DNA from: Methylobacterium terrae
GTDB taxonomy: Bacteria > Pseudomonadota > Alphaproteobacteria > Rhizobiales > Beijerinckiaceae
DNA length: 64,000 nt
NCBI RefSeq assembly: GCF_003173755.1
Contig: NZ_CP029553.1
Coordinates: forward strand, 3,992,001 to 4,056,000
Direction of reading: 5' to 3'
Shown here: in pieces, positions 48,086 through 56,409 of the stretch
How the letters are laid out: each line of letters begins with the position of its first letter
Position numbering within the stretch: position 1 is the first letter of the stretch
The notes under the pieces: model-generated
Database searches by the model: none
What the model saw: the letters and a program-made list of their open reading frames with translations, nothing else
Told to the model about the DNA's origin: nothing
Program-made: the position numbers and the translations under genes

Positions 48086-48967
48086 ATGAACAACGTGATC
48101 GGCTTGAGCCGCGTGACACCGGCGGCCCGGGTGCTGGGGGCGACCGTGCTGACCGCGCTCGCGCTCGCCGGCTGCGACACCGTCAGCCGCGCGACCGCGA
48201 CGCGGCAATTCGCGGTGGTCGAGGCCGACAAGTCCGGCGCGACGGAGGTGAACATCGCGTCCTTGTCGGACGTGATCCAGCGCAACCCGAGCGACGCCGC
48301 GGCCTACAACACCCGCGGCGCGGCCTATGCCCGCGCGGGCAACTTCGATTCGGCGATCGCCGACTTCACCAAGGCGATCCAGCTCGACCCGAACTCGGCC
48401 TCGGCCTACGGCAACCGGGCCCTCGCCTACCGCCAGTCGGGCCGCAACGACGCGGCTCTGCAGGATTTCAGCAAGGCGATCAACGCCGACCCGAACTACA
48501 CCGCCGCCTATATCGGCCGGGCCAACCTCCAGCGGGCGCAGGGCAACTTCGAGGCCGCCTACAGCGACCTCAGCCAGGCGATCCGCCTGACGCCGGAATC
48601 GGCGGAGGCCTACCACGCCCGCGGCCTCGTGCGGCAGGCGCAAGGGCAGCACCGCTCGGCGATCGGCGACTTCGACGCCGCGATCGACCGCAACCCGTTC
48701 GTGGCCGCGCCCTACGCCGCCCGCGGCCAGAGCCTGATCGCCACCAACCAGTACGACAAGGCGATCGAGGACTACAACGCGGCGCTCAACGTCAACAACA
48801 AGGACGCGGATTCCTGGGCCTACCGGGGTCTGGCCTACGAGAAGTCCAACCGCCGCCAGGAAGCGACGGAGAGCTACCAGCGCGCCGTCGCGATCGACCA
48901 GGGCAACGCGATCGCCAAGCAGGGCCTGGGCCGGATGCAGGGCGGGATGGCGTCGCTGTTCCGGTAA
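48086..48967 (+). CDS. TPR-repeat lipoprotein
   Basis: A 293-residue lipoprotein from ATG 48086 (GGGGAG site 7 bases upstream). The signal peptide ends in a lipobox LALAGC with Cys30. Six or more tetratricopeptide repeats follow, for example AAAYNTRGAAYARAGNFDSAIADFTKAIQLDPN-type units (key residues A..R G.AY...G....A..D...AI..DP). This is the NlpI-like layout: a TPR scaffold anchored to the periplasmic leaflet, used in envelope complex assembly. A strong terminator follows 23 bases after the stop. Confidence 0.9.
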   Translation: MNNVIGLSRVTPAARVLGATVLTALALAGCDTVSRATATRQFAVVEADKSGATEVNIASLSDVIQRNPSDAAAYNTRGAAYARAGNFDSAIADFTKAIQLDPNSASAYGNRALAYRQSGRNDAALQDFSKAINADPNYTAAYIGRANLQRAQGNFEAAYSDLSQAIRLTPESAEAYHARGLVRQAQGQHRSAIGDFDAAIDRNPFVAAPYAARGQSLIATNQYDKAIEDYNAALNVNNKDADSWAYRGLAYEKSNRRQEATESYQRAVAIDQGNAIAKQGLGRMQGGMASLFR

Positions 48968-48990
48968 CCTCAGCCCGAGTTTCGTGGTTC

Positions 48991-49025
48991 AAAAGGGCTC
49001 CCGGCGACGTGCCGGGGGCCTTTTT
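48991..49025 (+). terminator. Rho-independent terminator after the TPR lipoprotein gene
   Basis: AAAA, a 10-base-pair stem (GGCTCCCGGC, 48996-49005, with GCCGGGGGCC 49011-49020; one G-T pair), loop GACGT, then TTTTT at 49021-49025. A clear intrinsic terminator. Confidence 0.88.
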
Positions 49026-49093
49026 CGCGTGCGCGATCGCCGCGTCGCCGAACCCTCCCCCCTCCTGCGGGGGAGGGTTGGAGCGGCCCGAAC

Positions 49094-49540
49094 TCACAGG
49101 ACCTTCCGGTACTGGATGAACCCCGGCCGGTCCGCCAGCGTGTCGTAGAGCGCGCGCGCCGTGACGTTGGCCTCCTGGGTCAGCCAGTAGACCCGGCTCG
49201 CCCCGGCCTCGCGCGCCGCGGCGTAGACCGCCTCGATGAGCGCGCGTCCCACCCCCTGCCCGCGCGCGGCTTGCGCGGTGAACAGGTCCTGGAGGTAGCA
49301 GTACGGCCCGGCGGTCCAGGTCGAGCGGTGGAAGATGTAGTGGACGAGGCCGGTCACGGTGCCGTCCTGCTCGGCCACGAAGGCGTGCATCGGCTCGGCG
49401 GCGTCGTGCAGGCGGGTCCAGGTCAGGTCGGTGACCTCGGGCGCGACCGTGGCGCCGTAGAAGGCGAGGTAGCCCTGCCAGAGCGGATCCCAGGCGGCGC
49501 GCTCGTCGGGGCGCAGCGGGCGGATGATGGGGCTCGGCAT
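49094..49540 (-). CDS. GNAT family N-acetyltransferase
   Basis: A 148-residue enzyme from ATG 49540 (MPSPIIRPLRPDERAAWDPLW). It has the GNAT core: AFVAEQDGTVTGLVHYIFH, YLQDLFTAQAARGQGVGRALIEAVYAAAREAG with the acetyl-CoA motif RGQGVGRAL, and RVYWLTQEANVTARALYDTLA. This style is shared with small amino-acid or polyamine acetyltransferases. The substrate is unknown. It lies downstream of glpX on the same strand, separated from it by a terminator. Confidence 0.9.
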   Translation of the reverse strand: MPSPIIRPLRPDERAAWDPLWQGYLAFYGATVAPEVTDLTWTRLHDAAEPMHAFVAEQDGTVTGLVHYIFHRSTWTAGPYCYLQDLFTAQAARGQGVGRALIEAVYAAAREAGASRVYWLTQEANVTARALYDTLADRPGFIQYRKVL

Positions 49541-49583
49541 GAGCGGCGAATCCTCGGGTGAGAGACGCCGCAGGGTCGCGGGG

Positions 49584-49629
49584 AAAGGCCCCCGGATCAA
49601 GGGGGCCGCGCCGTCGTTCCGGCGCGGCC
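49584..49629 (-). terminator. Terminator of glpX
   Basis: On the minus strand two overlapping hairpins follow the glpX stop: a 10-base-pair GGCCGCGCCG stem (49604-49613 with 49620-49629), then a 7-base-pair GGCCCCC stem (49587-49593 with 49601-49607) ending in TTT. They are mutually exclusive, and the distal one with the T run is likely the terminator. Confidence 0.7.
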
Positions 49630-49644
49630 CGATCTCGAAAGGTC

Positions 49645-50643
49645 CTACTTCAGGTGGAACTTGTCGAAGTCGCGGTGCTCGGCCTCGATGCGGCGCACGG
49701 TGCCGGTATGCGAGCGGTAGACCACCGTCTCGGTGCGGATCGTGCTGCGGCCGAACTTCACGCCCTTGACGAGCGCCCCGTCGGTCACGCCGGTCATCGC
49801 CACGACGACGTCGCCGCGGGCGAGGTCCTCGAGGGAGTAGAGGCGGTTCGGGTCGGCGACGCCCATCTTGGCGGCGCGGTCGCGCTTCTCCTCGGTGTCG
49901 AGGATCAGGCGGCCCTGCATCTGGCCGCCGATGCAGCGCAAGGCGCCCGCCGCCAGCACGCCCTCGGGGGCGGCGCCGATGCCGAGATAGATGTCGATGC
50001 CGGTCTCCTCGGGCATCGTCGTGAAGATCACGCCGGCGACGTCGCCGTCGGAGATCAGGCGCACGCCCGCGCCGGTCCGGCGGATCGCCGCGATCAGGTC
50101 GGTGTGGCGCGGCCGGTCGAGCACGAGCGCGGTGATCTCGGAGGGCGGCACGCCCTTGGCCTTGGCGAGCGCGTGGATGTTCTCCTCAGGGGAGGCGTCG
50201 AGATGCACGGTGCCGGCCGGGTAGCCCGGGCCGATGGCGATCTTGTGCATGTAGACGTCGGGGGCGGCGAGCAGCGTGCCGCCCTCGGCCATCGCCATCA
50301 CGGCGACCGAGCCCGGCATGTCCTTGGCGCACAGGGTCGTGCCCTCGAGCGGGTCGACCGCGATGTCGACCTTCGGGCCGGAGCCGTTGCCGAGGGTCTC
50401 GCCGATGAACAGCATCGGGGCCTCGTCGCGCTCGCCCTCGCCGATCACGACGGTGCCGTCGATCGGCAGGCGGTTCAGCTCGCGGCGCATCGCGTCGACG
50501 GCGGCCTGGTCGGCGGCCTTCTCGTTGCCCTGGCCGCGCAGGCGCGCCGCCGCCACCGCCGCCCGCTCGGTGACGCGCACCAGCTCGAGGGTCAGGATGC
50601 GCTCGATGACCTGGCTCGGTCCCGGCTTCTTGGCGTCCGACAT
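49645..50643 (-). CDS. glpX: Class II fructose-1,6-bisphosphatase
   Basis: A 332-residue GlpX: ERAAVAAARLRGQGNEKAADQAAVDAMR, IDGTVVIGEGERDEAPML, the metal site DIAVDPLEGTTL, KDMPGSVAVMAMAEGGTLL and SDGDVAGVIFTTMPE. It starts at ATG 50643. The Li-sensitive enzyme dephosphorylates fructose-1,6-bisphosphate in gluconeogenesis and in the RuBP cycle. It is the next gene after hom on the same strand, an order found in many alphaproteobacteria, here without the usual recJ behind it. Confidence 0.97.
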   Translation of the reverse strand: MSDAKKPGPSQVIERILTLELVRVTERAAVAAARLRGQGNEKAADQAAVDAMRRELNRLPIDGTVVIGEGERDEAPMLFIGETLGNGSGPKVDIAVDPLEGTTLCAKDMPGSVAVMAMAEGGTLLAAPDVYMHKIAIGPGYPAGTVHLDASPEENIHALAKAKGVPPSEITALVLDRPRHTDLIAAIRRTGAGVRLISDGDVAGVIFTTMPEETGIDIYLGIGAAPEGVLAAGALRCIGGQMQGRLILDTEEKRDRAAKMGVADPNRLYSLEDLARGDVVVAMTGVTDGALVKGVKFGRSTIRTETVVYRSHTGTVRRIEAEHRDFDKFHLK

Positions 50644-50822
50644 GCGTTCGTGATCCTCGTGCTGATCCTTAAGCCCGGGTCTTAAAGGAGAACCCGGCGC
50701 CGCTGAACTGAATTCTGTCGATCGAGGGGGCGGTTACCGGTGGATGGCGCGGGCGATGCCCGGCGCGATCCGCCGCCGTGTCCGGGCCGACCGGCCGGCA
50801 CCCGCCCCCGCAGCCGCAAGCC

Positions 50823-52145
50823 CTATTCGCGCTCGATGCGGATGAGCTGGGGCGGCTCGGACAGGAGGCCGTCCGCCGCCATCGCGTCGAGGCTCTCGCG
50901 GATCGCCGCCTCGGTCGCCGCGTAGGTGATGAGGACCAGCGGCACCGGCAGGCCCGAGCGGCCGTGGCGGTCGCGCGCCGCGGCGCTCTCCGAGCGGTGC
51001 TGGAGGATGCTCTCGAGCGAGATCTCGCGCTCGGCCATCTTGGTCGCGACGCCGGCGGCGACGCCCGGGCGGTCGTGCACGGTGAGGCGGATGTAGTAGC
51101 CGCCCTCGTGGCGCTGCATCTCGGCCCGGGCCGGGGCGGTGAGGGCGGCGGTCGGGCGGCCGAAGGCCGGCGGCACCCGGCCGGCCGCCACGTCGGCGAT
51201 GTCGGCGACCACCGCCGAGGCGGTGGCCTCGCCGCCGGCGCCGGGGCCGATCAGGGTCAGCTCGCGCAGCGCGTCGGTGTCGATGGTGACGGCGTTCGTC
51301 ACGCCCATCACCTGGGCGATGGCCGAGGATTTCGGCACCATGGTCGGGTGGACCCGCTGCTCGATGCCGGCCGGGGTCGCCTCGGCGACGCCGAGCAGCT
51401 TGATCCGGTAGCCGAGCTCGTCGGCCATGCGCAGGTCGAGGGGGGTGATCGCCGAGATGCCCTCGACCGCGACGCCCTCGGCGTCGAGCTCGGTGCCGAA
51501 GGCGAGGCTGGTCAGGATCGCGAGCTTGTGGGCGGTGTCGAAGCCGCCGACGTCGAAGGTCGGGTCGGCCTCGGCGTAGCCGAGTTCTTGCGCGTCCTTC
51601 AGGCAGGCCTCGAAGGTCAGGCCCTCGAGCTCCATCCGGCTCAGGATGTAGTTGCAGGTGCCGTTGAGGATCCCGTAGACGCGGGAGATCCGGTTGCCGG
51701 TCAGCGCCTCGCGCAGGGCCTTGACCACCGGGATGCCGCCGGCCGCCGAGGCCTCGAAGGCGAGCGCGACGCCGGCGCCCTCGGCCGCGCGGGCGAGGCC
51801 TCTGCCGTGATGGGCGAGCAGCGCCTTGTTGGCGGTGACGACGTGCTTGCCCGAGGCCAGCGCCGCCTCGACGGTCTCGCGGGCCTTGCCCTCCGCGCCG
51901 CCGATCAGCTCGACCACGCAGTCGACCTCCCCCGAGCGGGCGAGCGCGACGGGATCGTCGAACCAGGTCACGCCGGCGAGATCGAGGCCCCGGTCGCGCG
52001 CGGGGTCCCGGGCGGCGACCGCGGTCACGACGACCGGCCGCCCGGCGGTGGCGGCGATCGCCTCGGCGCGGCGCGCGACCATGCGGACGACGGAGGCTCC
52101 GACGGTGCCGAGACCGGCGATGCCGAGGCGGAGGGCTTGAGTCAT
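50823..52145 (-). CDS. hom: Homoserine dehydrogenase
   Basis: A 440-residue enzyme starting at ATG 52145 (MTQALRLGIAGLGTVGASVV), with an NAD(P) motif GLGTVG, VVTANKALLAHHG, FEASAAGGIPVVKALREAL, GILNGTCNYILSRME, EADPTFDVGGFDTAHKLAIL and a C-terminal ACT domain (YYIRLTVHDRPGVAAGVATKMAE), the site of threonine feedback. It reduces aspartate semialdehyde to homoserine in Thr, Met and Ile synthesis. It probably shares a transcript with glpX (179 bases between). Confidence 0.96.
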   Translation of the reverse strand: MTQALRLGIAGLGTVGASVVRMVARRAEAIAATAGRPVVVTAVAARDPARDRGLDLAGVTWFDDPVALARSGEVDCVVELIGGAEGKARETVEAALASGKHVVTANKALLAHHGRGLARAAEGAGVALAFEASAAGGIPVVKALREALTGNRISRVYGILNGTCNYILSRMELEGLTFEACLKDAQELGYAEADPTFDVGGFDTAHKLAILTSLAFGTELDAEGVAVEGISAITPLDLRMADELGYRIKLLGVAEATPAGIEQRVHPTMVPKSSAIAQVMGVTNAVTIDTDALRELTLIGPGAGGEATASAVVADIADVAAGRVPPAFGRPTAALTAPARAEMQRHEGGYYIRLTVHDRPGVAAGVATKMAEREISLESILQHRSESAAARDRHGRSGLPVPLVLITYAATEAAIRESLDAMAADGLLSEPPQLIRIERE

Positions 52146-52255
52146 GGCGTGCAATCCGGGCAGGCAGGCGCGAGGGCCGCAACCGTGGCGGCTCCGCAGC
52201 GGCGTCCTTCTGCAACGGTTTCCGGACCCGTGCAAGGAAGCGAGGTCCATCAGCG

Positions 52256-52981
52256 TCAGGCGGCGGGACCGTCGGGCCGCGAATGTCGGGCGGCGGGACC
52301 GTCAGGCCGCGAATGCCGGGCGGCGGGACCGGCGCGCCGCGCCGCCCGCACCAGACCGTAGAGCAGGCCGGCGTTGAGCAGGTGCCAGAGCCAGTGGGTG
52401 CCGAAGGGCAGGACGGGGCAGAGGGCGGAATCGAGGGTGCGGGCCAGGAGCGAGACGAGGAACAGGATGCCGAGCCCGATCAGCGCCCCGCCCTCCCGTC
52501 CGCCGAACCGCAGCGAGGCGGCGCCGACGCCGAACAGCGCGAGCGCGGCGGGCAGGTAGTCGATCGAGTTGTTGCTGAGGGGGCCGAGCGGCCGCCCGGC
52601 GAGCCCCGAGAGGACGGGCTCGACGACCGCGGCCGCGAGCGCGAAGGCGAGGGTGCCGGCGAGCGCCGCCGGGGCCCCGAGCCCGAGGAAGCGCCGCAGG
52701 GCGAGGAAGACGTAGGCGTGGATGAACACGGCGATCGGGATCACGTCGGCGAGCATCGCCCACCGCACCGCGAGCGTGTGGAACAGGGCGCTGCCGATCC
52801 CGATCAGCCCGACGAGCCAGGCGAATCCGTCCGCGGTCCCGTCCGGCGCCCGGCCGCGGCGCAGCAGGAGGAGCGCCGCGACCACGAAGGCGGCGTTCGA
52901 GGCCGCGTTCAGCGGCTCGGCCCACGGCTCCGGCCCGGTGCGCTCGCAATAGTCGCGCACCGGCTCCCACCATCCCGCCAT
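52256..52981 (-). CDS. Ceramidase-family integral membrane hydrolase
   Basis: A 241-residue protein with about seven membrane helices, from ATG 52981 (MAGWWEPVRDYCERTGPEPW). It matches the alkaline ceramidase/PAQR-like (CREST) group: NAASNAAFVVAALLLL, IGIGSALFHTLAVRWAMLAD with the first zinc His, and GTHWLWHLLNAGLLYGL with the His-x3-His pair near the C-terminus. Alkaline ceramidases cleave amide-linked lipids in the membrane; here the substrate could be a ceramide-like or ornithine lipid. The C-terminus ends in two copies of a ten-residue unit (RHSRPDGPAA) from a 30-base repeat. Confidence 0.85.
   Translation of the reverse strand: MAGWWEPVRDYCERTGPEPWAEPLNAASNAAFVVAALLLLRRGRAPDGTADGFAWLVGLIGIGSALFHTLAVRWAMLADVIPIAVFIHAYVFLALRRFLGLGAPAALAGTLAFALAAAVVEPVLSGLAGRPLGPLSNNSIDYLPAALALFGVGAASLRFGGREGGALIGLGILFLVSLLARTLDSALCPVLPFGTHWLWHLLNAGLLYGLVRAARRAGPAARHSRPDGPAARHSRPDGPAA
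52261..52330. repeat. 30-base tandem repeat in the ceramidase tail
   Basis: Two full units (52261-52290, 52291-52320) and a partial third (52321-52330). Full units differ at two positions, both silent in the encoded RHSRPDGPAA. This is a minisatellite within a coding sequence. Confidence 0.85.
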
Positions 52982-53099
52982 ATCCGGTCCCCAGGCCACC
53001 GCTCCCCGCGGCTTGCCAGGGCGGCGCGAAACCCCGATGACGGGAACCTTCGGCAGGATCCAGGCAGCGAGAGCTTGGTTGCGAGCGGCGCGGGACGCG

Positions 53100-53891
53100 A
53101 TGCGGATCACCACCTGGAACGTCAACTCGGTCAAGCAGCGCTTACCCCATCTCCTCGGCTTCCTCGCCGAGGCGCAGCCGGACGTGGTCTGCCTCCAGGA
53201 GCTGAAATGCGTCGACGACGCGTTTCCCCGCACCGAGATCGAGGAAGCCGGCTACGTCGTGGCGACCCACGGGCAGAAGGCGTTCAACGGCGTGGCGCTG
53301 CTGGCGCGCCGGCCGCTGCCGCTGCAGGAGATCCGCCGCGGCCTGCCGGGCGACGAGAGCGACGAGCAGGCGCGCTACATCGAGGCGGTGATCCCGACCG
53401 CGACCGTGCCGGTGCGGGTGGCCTCGATCTACCTGCCGAACGGCAACCCCGTCGCCACGCCGAAATACGACTACAAGCTCGCCTTCATGCGCCGCCTCCA
53501 GGCCCACGCGGTGGCCTTGCGCGCCCGCGAGGAGGTGCTGGTGCTGGCCGGCGACTACAACGTGATCCCCGAGCCCGAGGACGCGGCCGACCCGGCGGCG
53601 TGGGCGAGCGACGCGCTGTTCCTGCCCCAGACCCGGGCGGCGTTCCGGACGCTCCTCAACGAGGGCTTCACCGATGCCCTGCGGGCCTGCGACGGGCGCC
53701 CGGGCGTCTACAGCTTCTGGGATTACCAGGCCGGCTGCTGGCCGCGGAACCAGGGCATCCGGATCGACCACCTGCTCCTGTCGCCGCAAGGTCTCGACCG
53801 CCTGGTCTCGGCCTCGGTGCAGAAGCACCTGCGCGGGCTCGACAAGCCGTCCGACCACGTGCCGGTGACGGTGGAGCTGGATCTCGGCTGA
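53100..53891 (+). CDS. xth: Exodeoxyribonuclease III
   Basis: A 263-residue AP endonuclease/exonuclease: MRITTWNVNSVKQRLPHLL, LQELKCVDD with Glu34, GQKAFNGVALLAR, VLVLAGDYNVIPEPED, YSFWDYQAGCWPRNQGIRIDHLLLSP and DKPSDHVPVTVELD with the catalytic His. ATG 53100 is used; the frame is open upstream. It repairs abasic sites and processes 3' ends in DNA. It is divergent from the ceramidase gene (118 bases between starts) and converges on the Crp gene. Confidence 0.96.
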   Translation: MRITTWNVNSVKQRLPHLLGFLAEAQPDVVCLQELKCVDDAFPRTEIEEAGYVVATHGQKAFNGVALLARRPLPLQEIRRGLPGDESDEQARYIEAVIPTATVPVRVASIYLPNGNPVATPKYDYKLAFMRRLQAHAVALRAREEVLVLAGDYNVIPEPEDAADPAAWASDALFLPQTRAAFRTLLNEGFTDALRACDGRPGVYSFWDYQAGCWPRNQGIRIDHLLLSPQGLDRLVSASVQKHLRGLDKPSDHVPVTVELDLG

Positions 53892-53898
53892 CGATCGG

Positions 53899-54690
53899 TC
53901 AGGTGACGGCCGAGGGCCGCAGGTAGTCGGCCTGGAACTCGGCGATGTCGTGCAGGGCGGCGAGGTTGAGGATGTCGACCCTCCGCCCGCCGACCTCGAC
54001 CACGCGCATCAGCCGCAGCTGGCGCAGCACCCGGTTGACGTGGACGTTCGACAGGCCGGTCGTGTCGGCGATGTCCTGCTGCGTCAGGGGCAGGTCGTAG
54101 CCGGCCTTGGTCGCCCAGCCGACGACGCGCAGGCGCTCGTGCAGCTCGCAGAGCAGGTGCGACACCCGCTCGATCGCGGAGCGGCAGCCGACGTTCTTCA
54201 CCCACTCCCGCGTCGTCTCCTCCTCTGCGAGCTTGGCGAGGCGAAGGGCCCGGGCGATCCCGGGATGCCGCCCGGTGAGGCCGGCCAGCGTCTCGCGCGA
54301 GACCCGCGCCACCCGGCAGGGGCCGAGGGTGCCGACGCCGTGGTTCATCCGGCGGAGATGCGCGAAATCCGGGTCGCAGAGGTCGCCCGGCAGGAGGTAG
54401 GCGGTGATCTGGCGCGCGCCGCTCGGGCGGTGGCTGTAGCGGCAGGCGATACCCTCGACGACCAGGACCGCGCAATCGGGCGCCGCCCCCTCCTCCAGCA
54501 GGTCCTGGCGCGCCTCGACGCGCTGGGCGCCGGCCCCGAGGCCGGCGAGCGCCGCCTGCTCCTCCGCGGTCAGGGAGCCGTAGACCGAGAGCTTGCGCAC
54601 GACCGGGTGGAGCAGGTGCGCTCCCTGCGGCCCGCCATGGGCCGGCGCGATGGCGGTCGGGGTGGCCATCATCGTCATGGTCGTCGTCAT
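53899..54690 (-). CDS. Crp/Fnr family transcriptional regulator
   Basis: A 263-residue regulator from ATG 54690, with an N-terminal cNMP-binding-like beta-barrel (VEARQDLLEEGAAPDCAVLVVEGIACRY and ITAYLLPGDLCDPDF), a long dimerisation helix and a Crp-type HTH (LTQQDIADTTGLSNVHVNRVLRQLR). It has no N-terminal Cys set, so it is not an Fe-S FNR. Such FixK/CRP-like proteins in Hyphomicrobiales often act in stress or phyllosphere responses. It is translationally coupled to the receiver gene upstream (ATGA overlap at 54687-54690), so the two probably act together. Confidence 0.9.
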   Translation of the reverse strand: MTTTMTMMATPTAIAPAHGGPQGAHLLHPVVRKLSVYGSLTAEEQAALAGLGAGAQRVEARQDLLEEGAAPDCAVLVVEGIACRYSHRPSGARQITAYLLPGDLCDPDFAHLRRMNHGVGTLGPCRVARVSRETLAGLTGRHPGIARALRLAKLAEEETTREWVKNVGCRSAIERVSHLLCELHERLRVVGWATKAGYDLPLTQQDIADTTGLSNVHVNRVLRQLRLMRVVEVGGRRVDILNLAALHDIAEFQADYLRPSAVT

Positions 54691-55121
54691 GGGCGCGCCT
54701 CGCGGGAGAACTGGCCGGGCAGAAGCTGCCCGAGCACGTGGACCAGGTCCCCGGGCCAGGCCGGCTTGGTCAGTCGGGGTGCGGCGCGCAGCGCGGCGCA
54801 GGCCGCCGCGTCGCGCCCGCGCCCGGCATCCGGGGGGGCAGGGAGGGAGACATCGACGGGGATGGCGGCATGGACGAGGAACGGCACGCCCCGCGCCGTC
54901 AGCGCCCGCGCCAGCCGGCCTCCGTCGCGGGACAGGACAGGACCGTCGACGACGGCGAGGTCGGGCCTGCGCCGCGCCACCCAGGCCAGGGCCTCGTCAT
55001 GGTTCCTCAGCGGCCCCGCGACCCGGTAGCCGGCCTCCGCCAGCGCCTCCCCGACATCGAGACCGAGGAGCGGATCCTCCTCGATCAGCAGCACCAACGG
55101 ATGGCGGTCGTCCAGGCGCAC
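54687..55121 (-). CDS. Single-domain response regulator (receiver)
   Basis: A 144-residue receiver from GTG 55121, which has a GGGGAG site 9 bases upstream; longer starts extend into non-conserved sequence. The acid pair is Glu15-Asp16 (VLLIEEDPLLG), the phospho-acceptor Asp59 (LAVVDGPVLSRDG) and the conserved Lys Lys119 (RLTKPAWPGD). There is an insertion of about 20 Ala/Gly/Pro-rich residues before the last strand. No output domain. Its stop overlaps the Crp gene start, suggesting a phospho-signal module paired with a Crp regulator. Confidence 0.85.
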   Translation of the reverse strand: MRLDDRHPLVLLIEEDPLLGLDVGEALAEAGYRVAGPLRNHDEALAWVARRRPDLAVVDGPVLSRDGGRLARALTARGVPFLVHAAIPVDVSLPAPPDAGRGRDAAACAALRAAPRLTKPAWPGDLVHVLGQLLPGQFSREARP

Positions 55122-55435
55122 GGATCGGCTCCCCAAGCTCAGGCCCCGGGATGCAGGCCACGGCAAGCATTTATAGGGGCGTGTCGCCGCGTCCGTAAGA
55201 GACGGCGAATTTCGGTGTTGTATCGAACAATCGAAAATCGCAATGTCGGTTCCCGCTTCCCCGTGCGATGACGAAGATAAGTCTCCGTTTTAACTTTTTA
55301 TAAGAGATATATCATTTGTTATGATCAATTGTTGTATGAAATATAGGTTTGAAATACTCAGTGATGCCTGCTAACTCTGCGATCGAATTCCTGGCGGCCA
55401 GGATGGCCCGGTCGTCCGATCGACGCGGAGGAACC
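55122..55435. promoter_or_regulatory. AT-rich divergent regulatory region between the receiver and second Crp gene
   Basis: A 314-base divergent spacer whose right part (about 55265-55365) is far more AT-rich than the rest of the window, with TTTTAACTTTTTATAAGAG and several TAT runs. It also has an inverted repeat TTGT-N5-ACAA (55218-55230) and a TGATCA core near 55322. It probably contains promoters and a regulator site; the AT content also suits silencing or DNA bending proteins. Confidence 0.5.
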
Positions 55436-56149
55436 GTGGCGCTGCTTCAGCAATCCATGTCGCGCAACCGCATCCTCAGGGCGCTCGCGCCGGAGGATTT
55501 CGCCCGACTGCAGCCGCACCTCGAGCCGGTGTCGCTCCAGCTGCGCGAGGTGGTGATCGCCCCCGACGCTCCGGTGGACGAGCTGTTCTTCCCAGAGACC
55601 GGCATGATCTCGATCTCGACCACCCACGACGAGCGCCGGATCGAGGTCGGCCTGGTCGGCCGCGAGGGGCTGGTCGGTGCGGTGCCGGTCGCGCTCGATT
55701 GCGTGACCACGCCCCACGTCTACTTCGTGCAGCTCTCCGGCGAGGCCCACACCATCGGCCGGGAGGCGTTCTGCGCGGTGCTCGGAGAGAGCCCGGCCTT
55801 GCGCCGGCTGCTGCTGCGCTACGTCCACACCCTGATCGTCCAGATCACCCAGACCGCCTACGCCCACGCGTCGCTGAGCCTCGAGGGCCGCCTCGCGCGC
55901 TGGCTCCTGATGTGCCACGACCGCACGGACGGCGACGAGCTGGTCCTGACGCACGAATTCCTGTCGATGATGCTGGGTGTGCAGCGCGCCGGGGTGACGC
56001 TGGCGATCCAGAACCTGGAGGGCGCCGGCCGCATCCGGGCCAAGCGCCGGCGGATCGAGGTGCTCGACCGCGACCGGCTGCTGGCCCTGACGAACGGCAG
56101 CTACGGCACGCCCGAAGCCGAATATGCCCGCCTGATCGAGGGCGGCTGA
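55436..56149 (+). CDS. Crp/Fnr family transcriptional regulator, second
   Basis: A 237-residue protein from GTG 55436, chosen for its GGAGG site 4 bases upstream (starts further left, such as ATG 55364, are possible). The cNMP-like barrel (LREVVIAPDAPVDELFFPETGMISI and EVGLVGREGLVGAVPVAL) leads to an HTH region with LTHEFLSMMLGVQRAGVTLAIQNLEGAGRI and a wing KRRRIEVLDRDRL. This Rhizobial-type group differs from FNR and CRP in its HTH. Its stop overlaps the DUF6894 gene start (TGATG), so the two are co-expressed. Confidence 0.88.
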   Translation: MALLQQSMSRNRILRALAPEDFARLQPHLEPVSLQLREVVIAPDAPVDELFFPETGMISISTTHDERRIEVGLVGREGLVGAVPVALDCVTTPHVYFVQLSGEAHTIGREAFCAVLGESPALRRLLLRYVHTLIVQITQTAYAHASLSLEGRLARWLLMCHDRTDGDELVLTHEFLSMMLGVQRAGVTLAIQNLEGAGRIRAKRRRIEVLDRDRLLALTNGSYGTPEAEYARLIEGG

Positions 56150-56409
56150 TGCCGCGCTACTTCTTCAACCTCCGGCACGGTCCCGGCCCGGACGGCCTCG
56201 CGATCGACCCGGAGGGCGACGACCTTCCCGGTCCGGAGGCGGCGCGGGCCCGCGCCCTCGACGTCGCCCGCGACCTGATCGCCCGCACCCGGGTGCACGC
56301 GGTGCGGGACTGGTTCGCCTGCGCGTTCGAGGTGACCGACGAGGAGGATCGGCCGGTGATGACGGTGCCGTTCTCCGACACCGTCACGGAGGAGGATGAC
56401 GAGGCGTGA
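56149..56409 (+). CDS. DUF6894 family protein
   Basis: An 86-residue protein from ATG 56149 (MPRYFFNLRHGPGPDGLAID), matching the DUF6894 pattern: YFFNLR at the start, then GDDLPGPEAARARALDVARDLI and a C-terminal strand pair (WFACAFEVTDEEDRPVMTVPFSD). This family is small, abundant in Hyphomicrobiales and of unknown function. It overlaps the Crp stop by one base and its 3' end overlaps the convergent small gene by 26 bases. Confidence 0.85.
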   Translation: MPRYFFNLRHGPGPDGLAIDPEGDDLPGPEAARARALDVARDLIARTRVHAVRDWFACAFEVTDEEDRPVMTVPFSDTVTEEDDEA

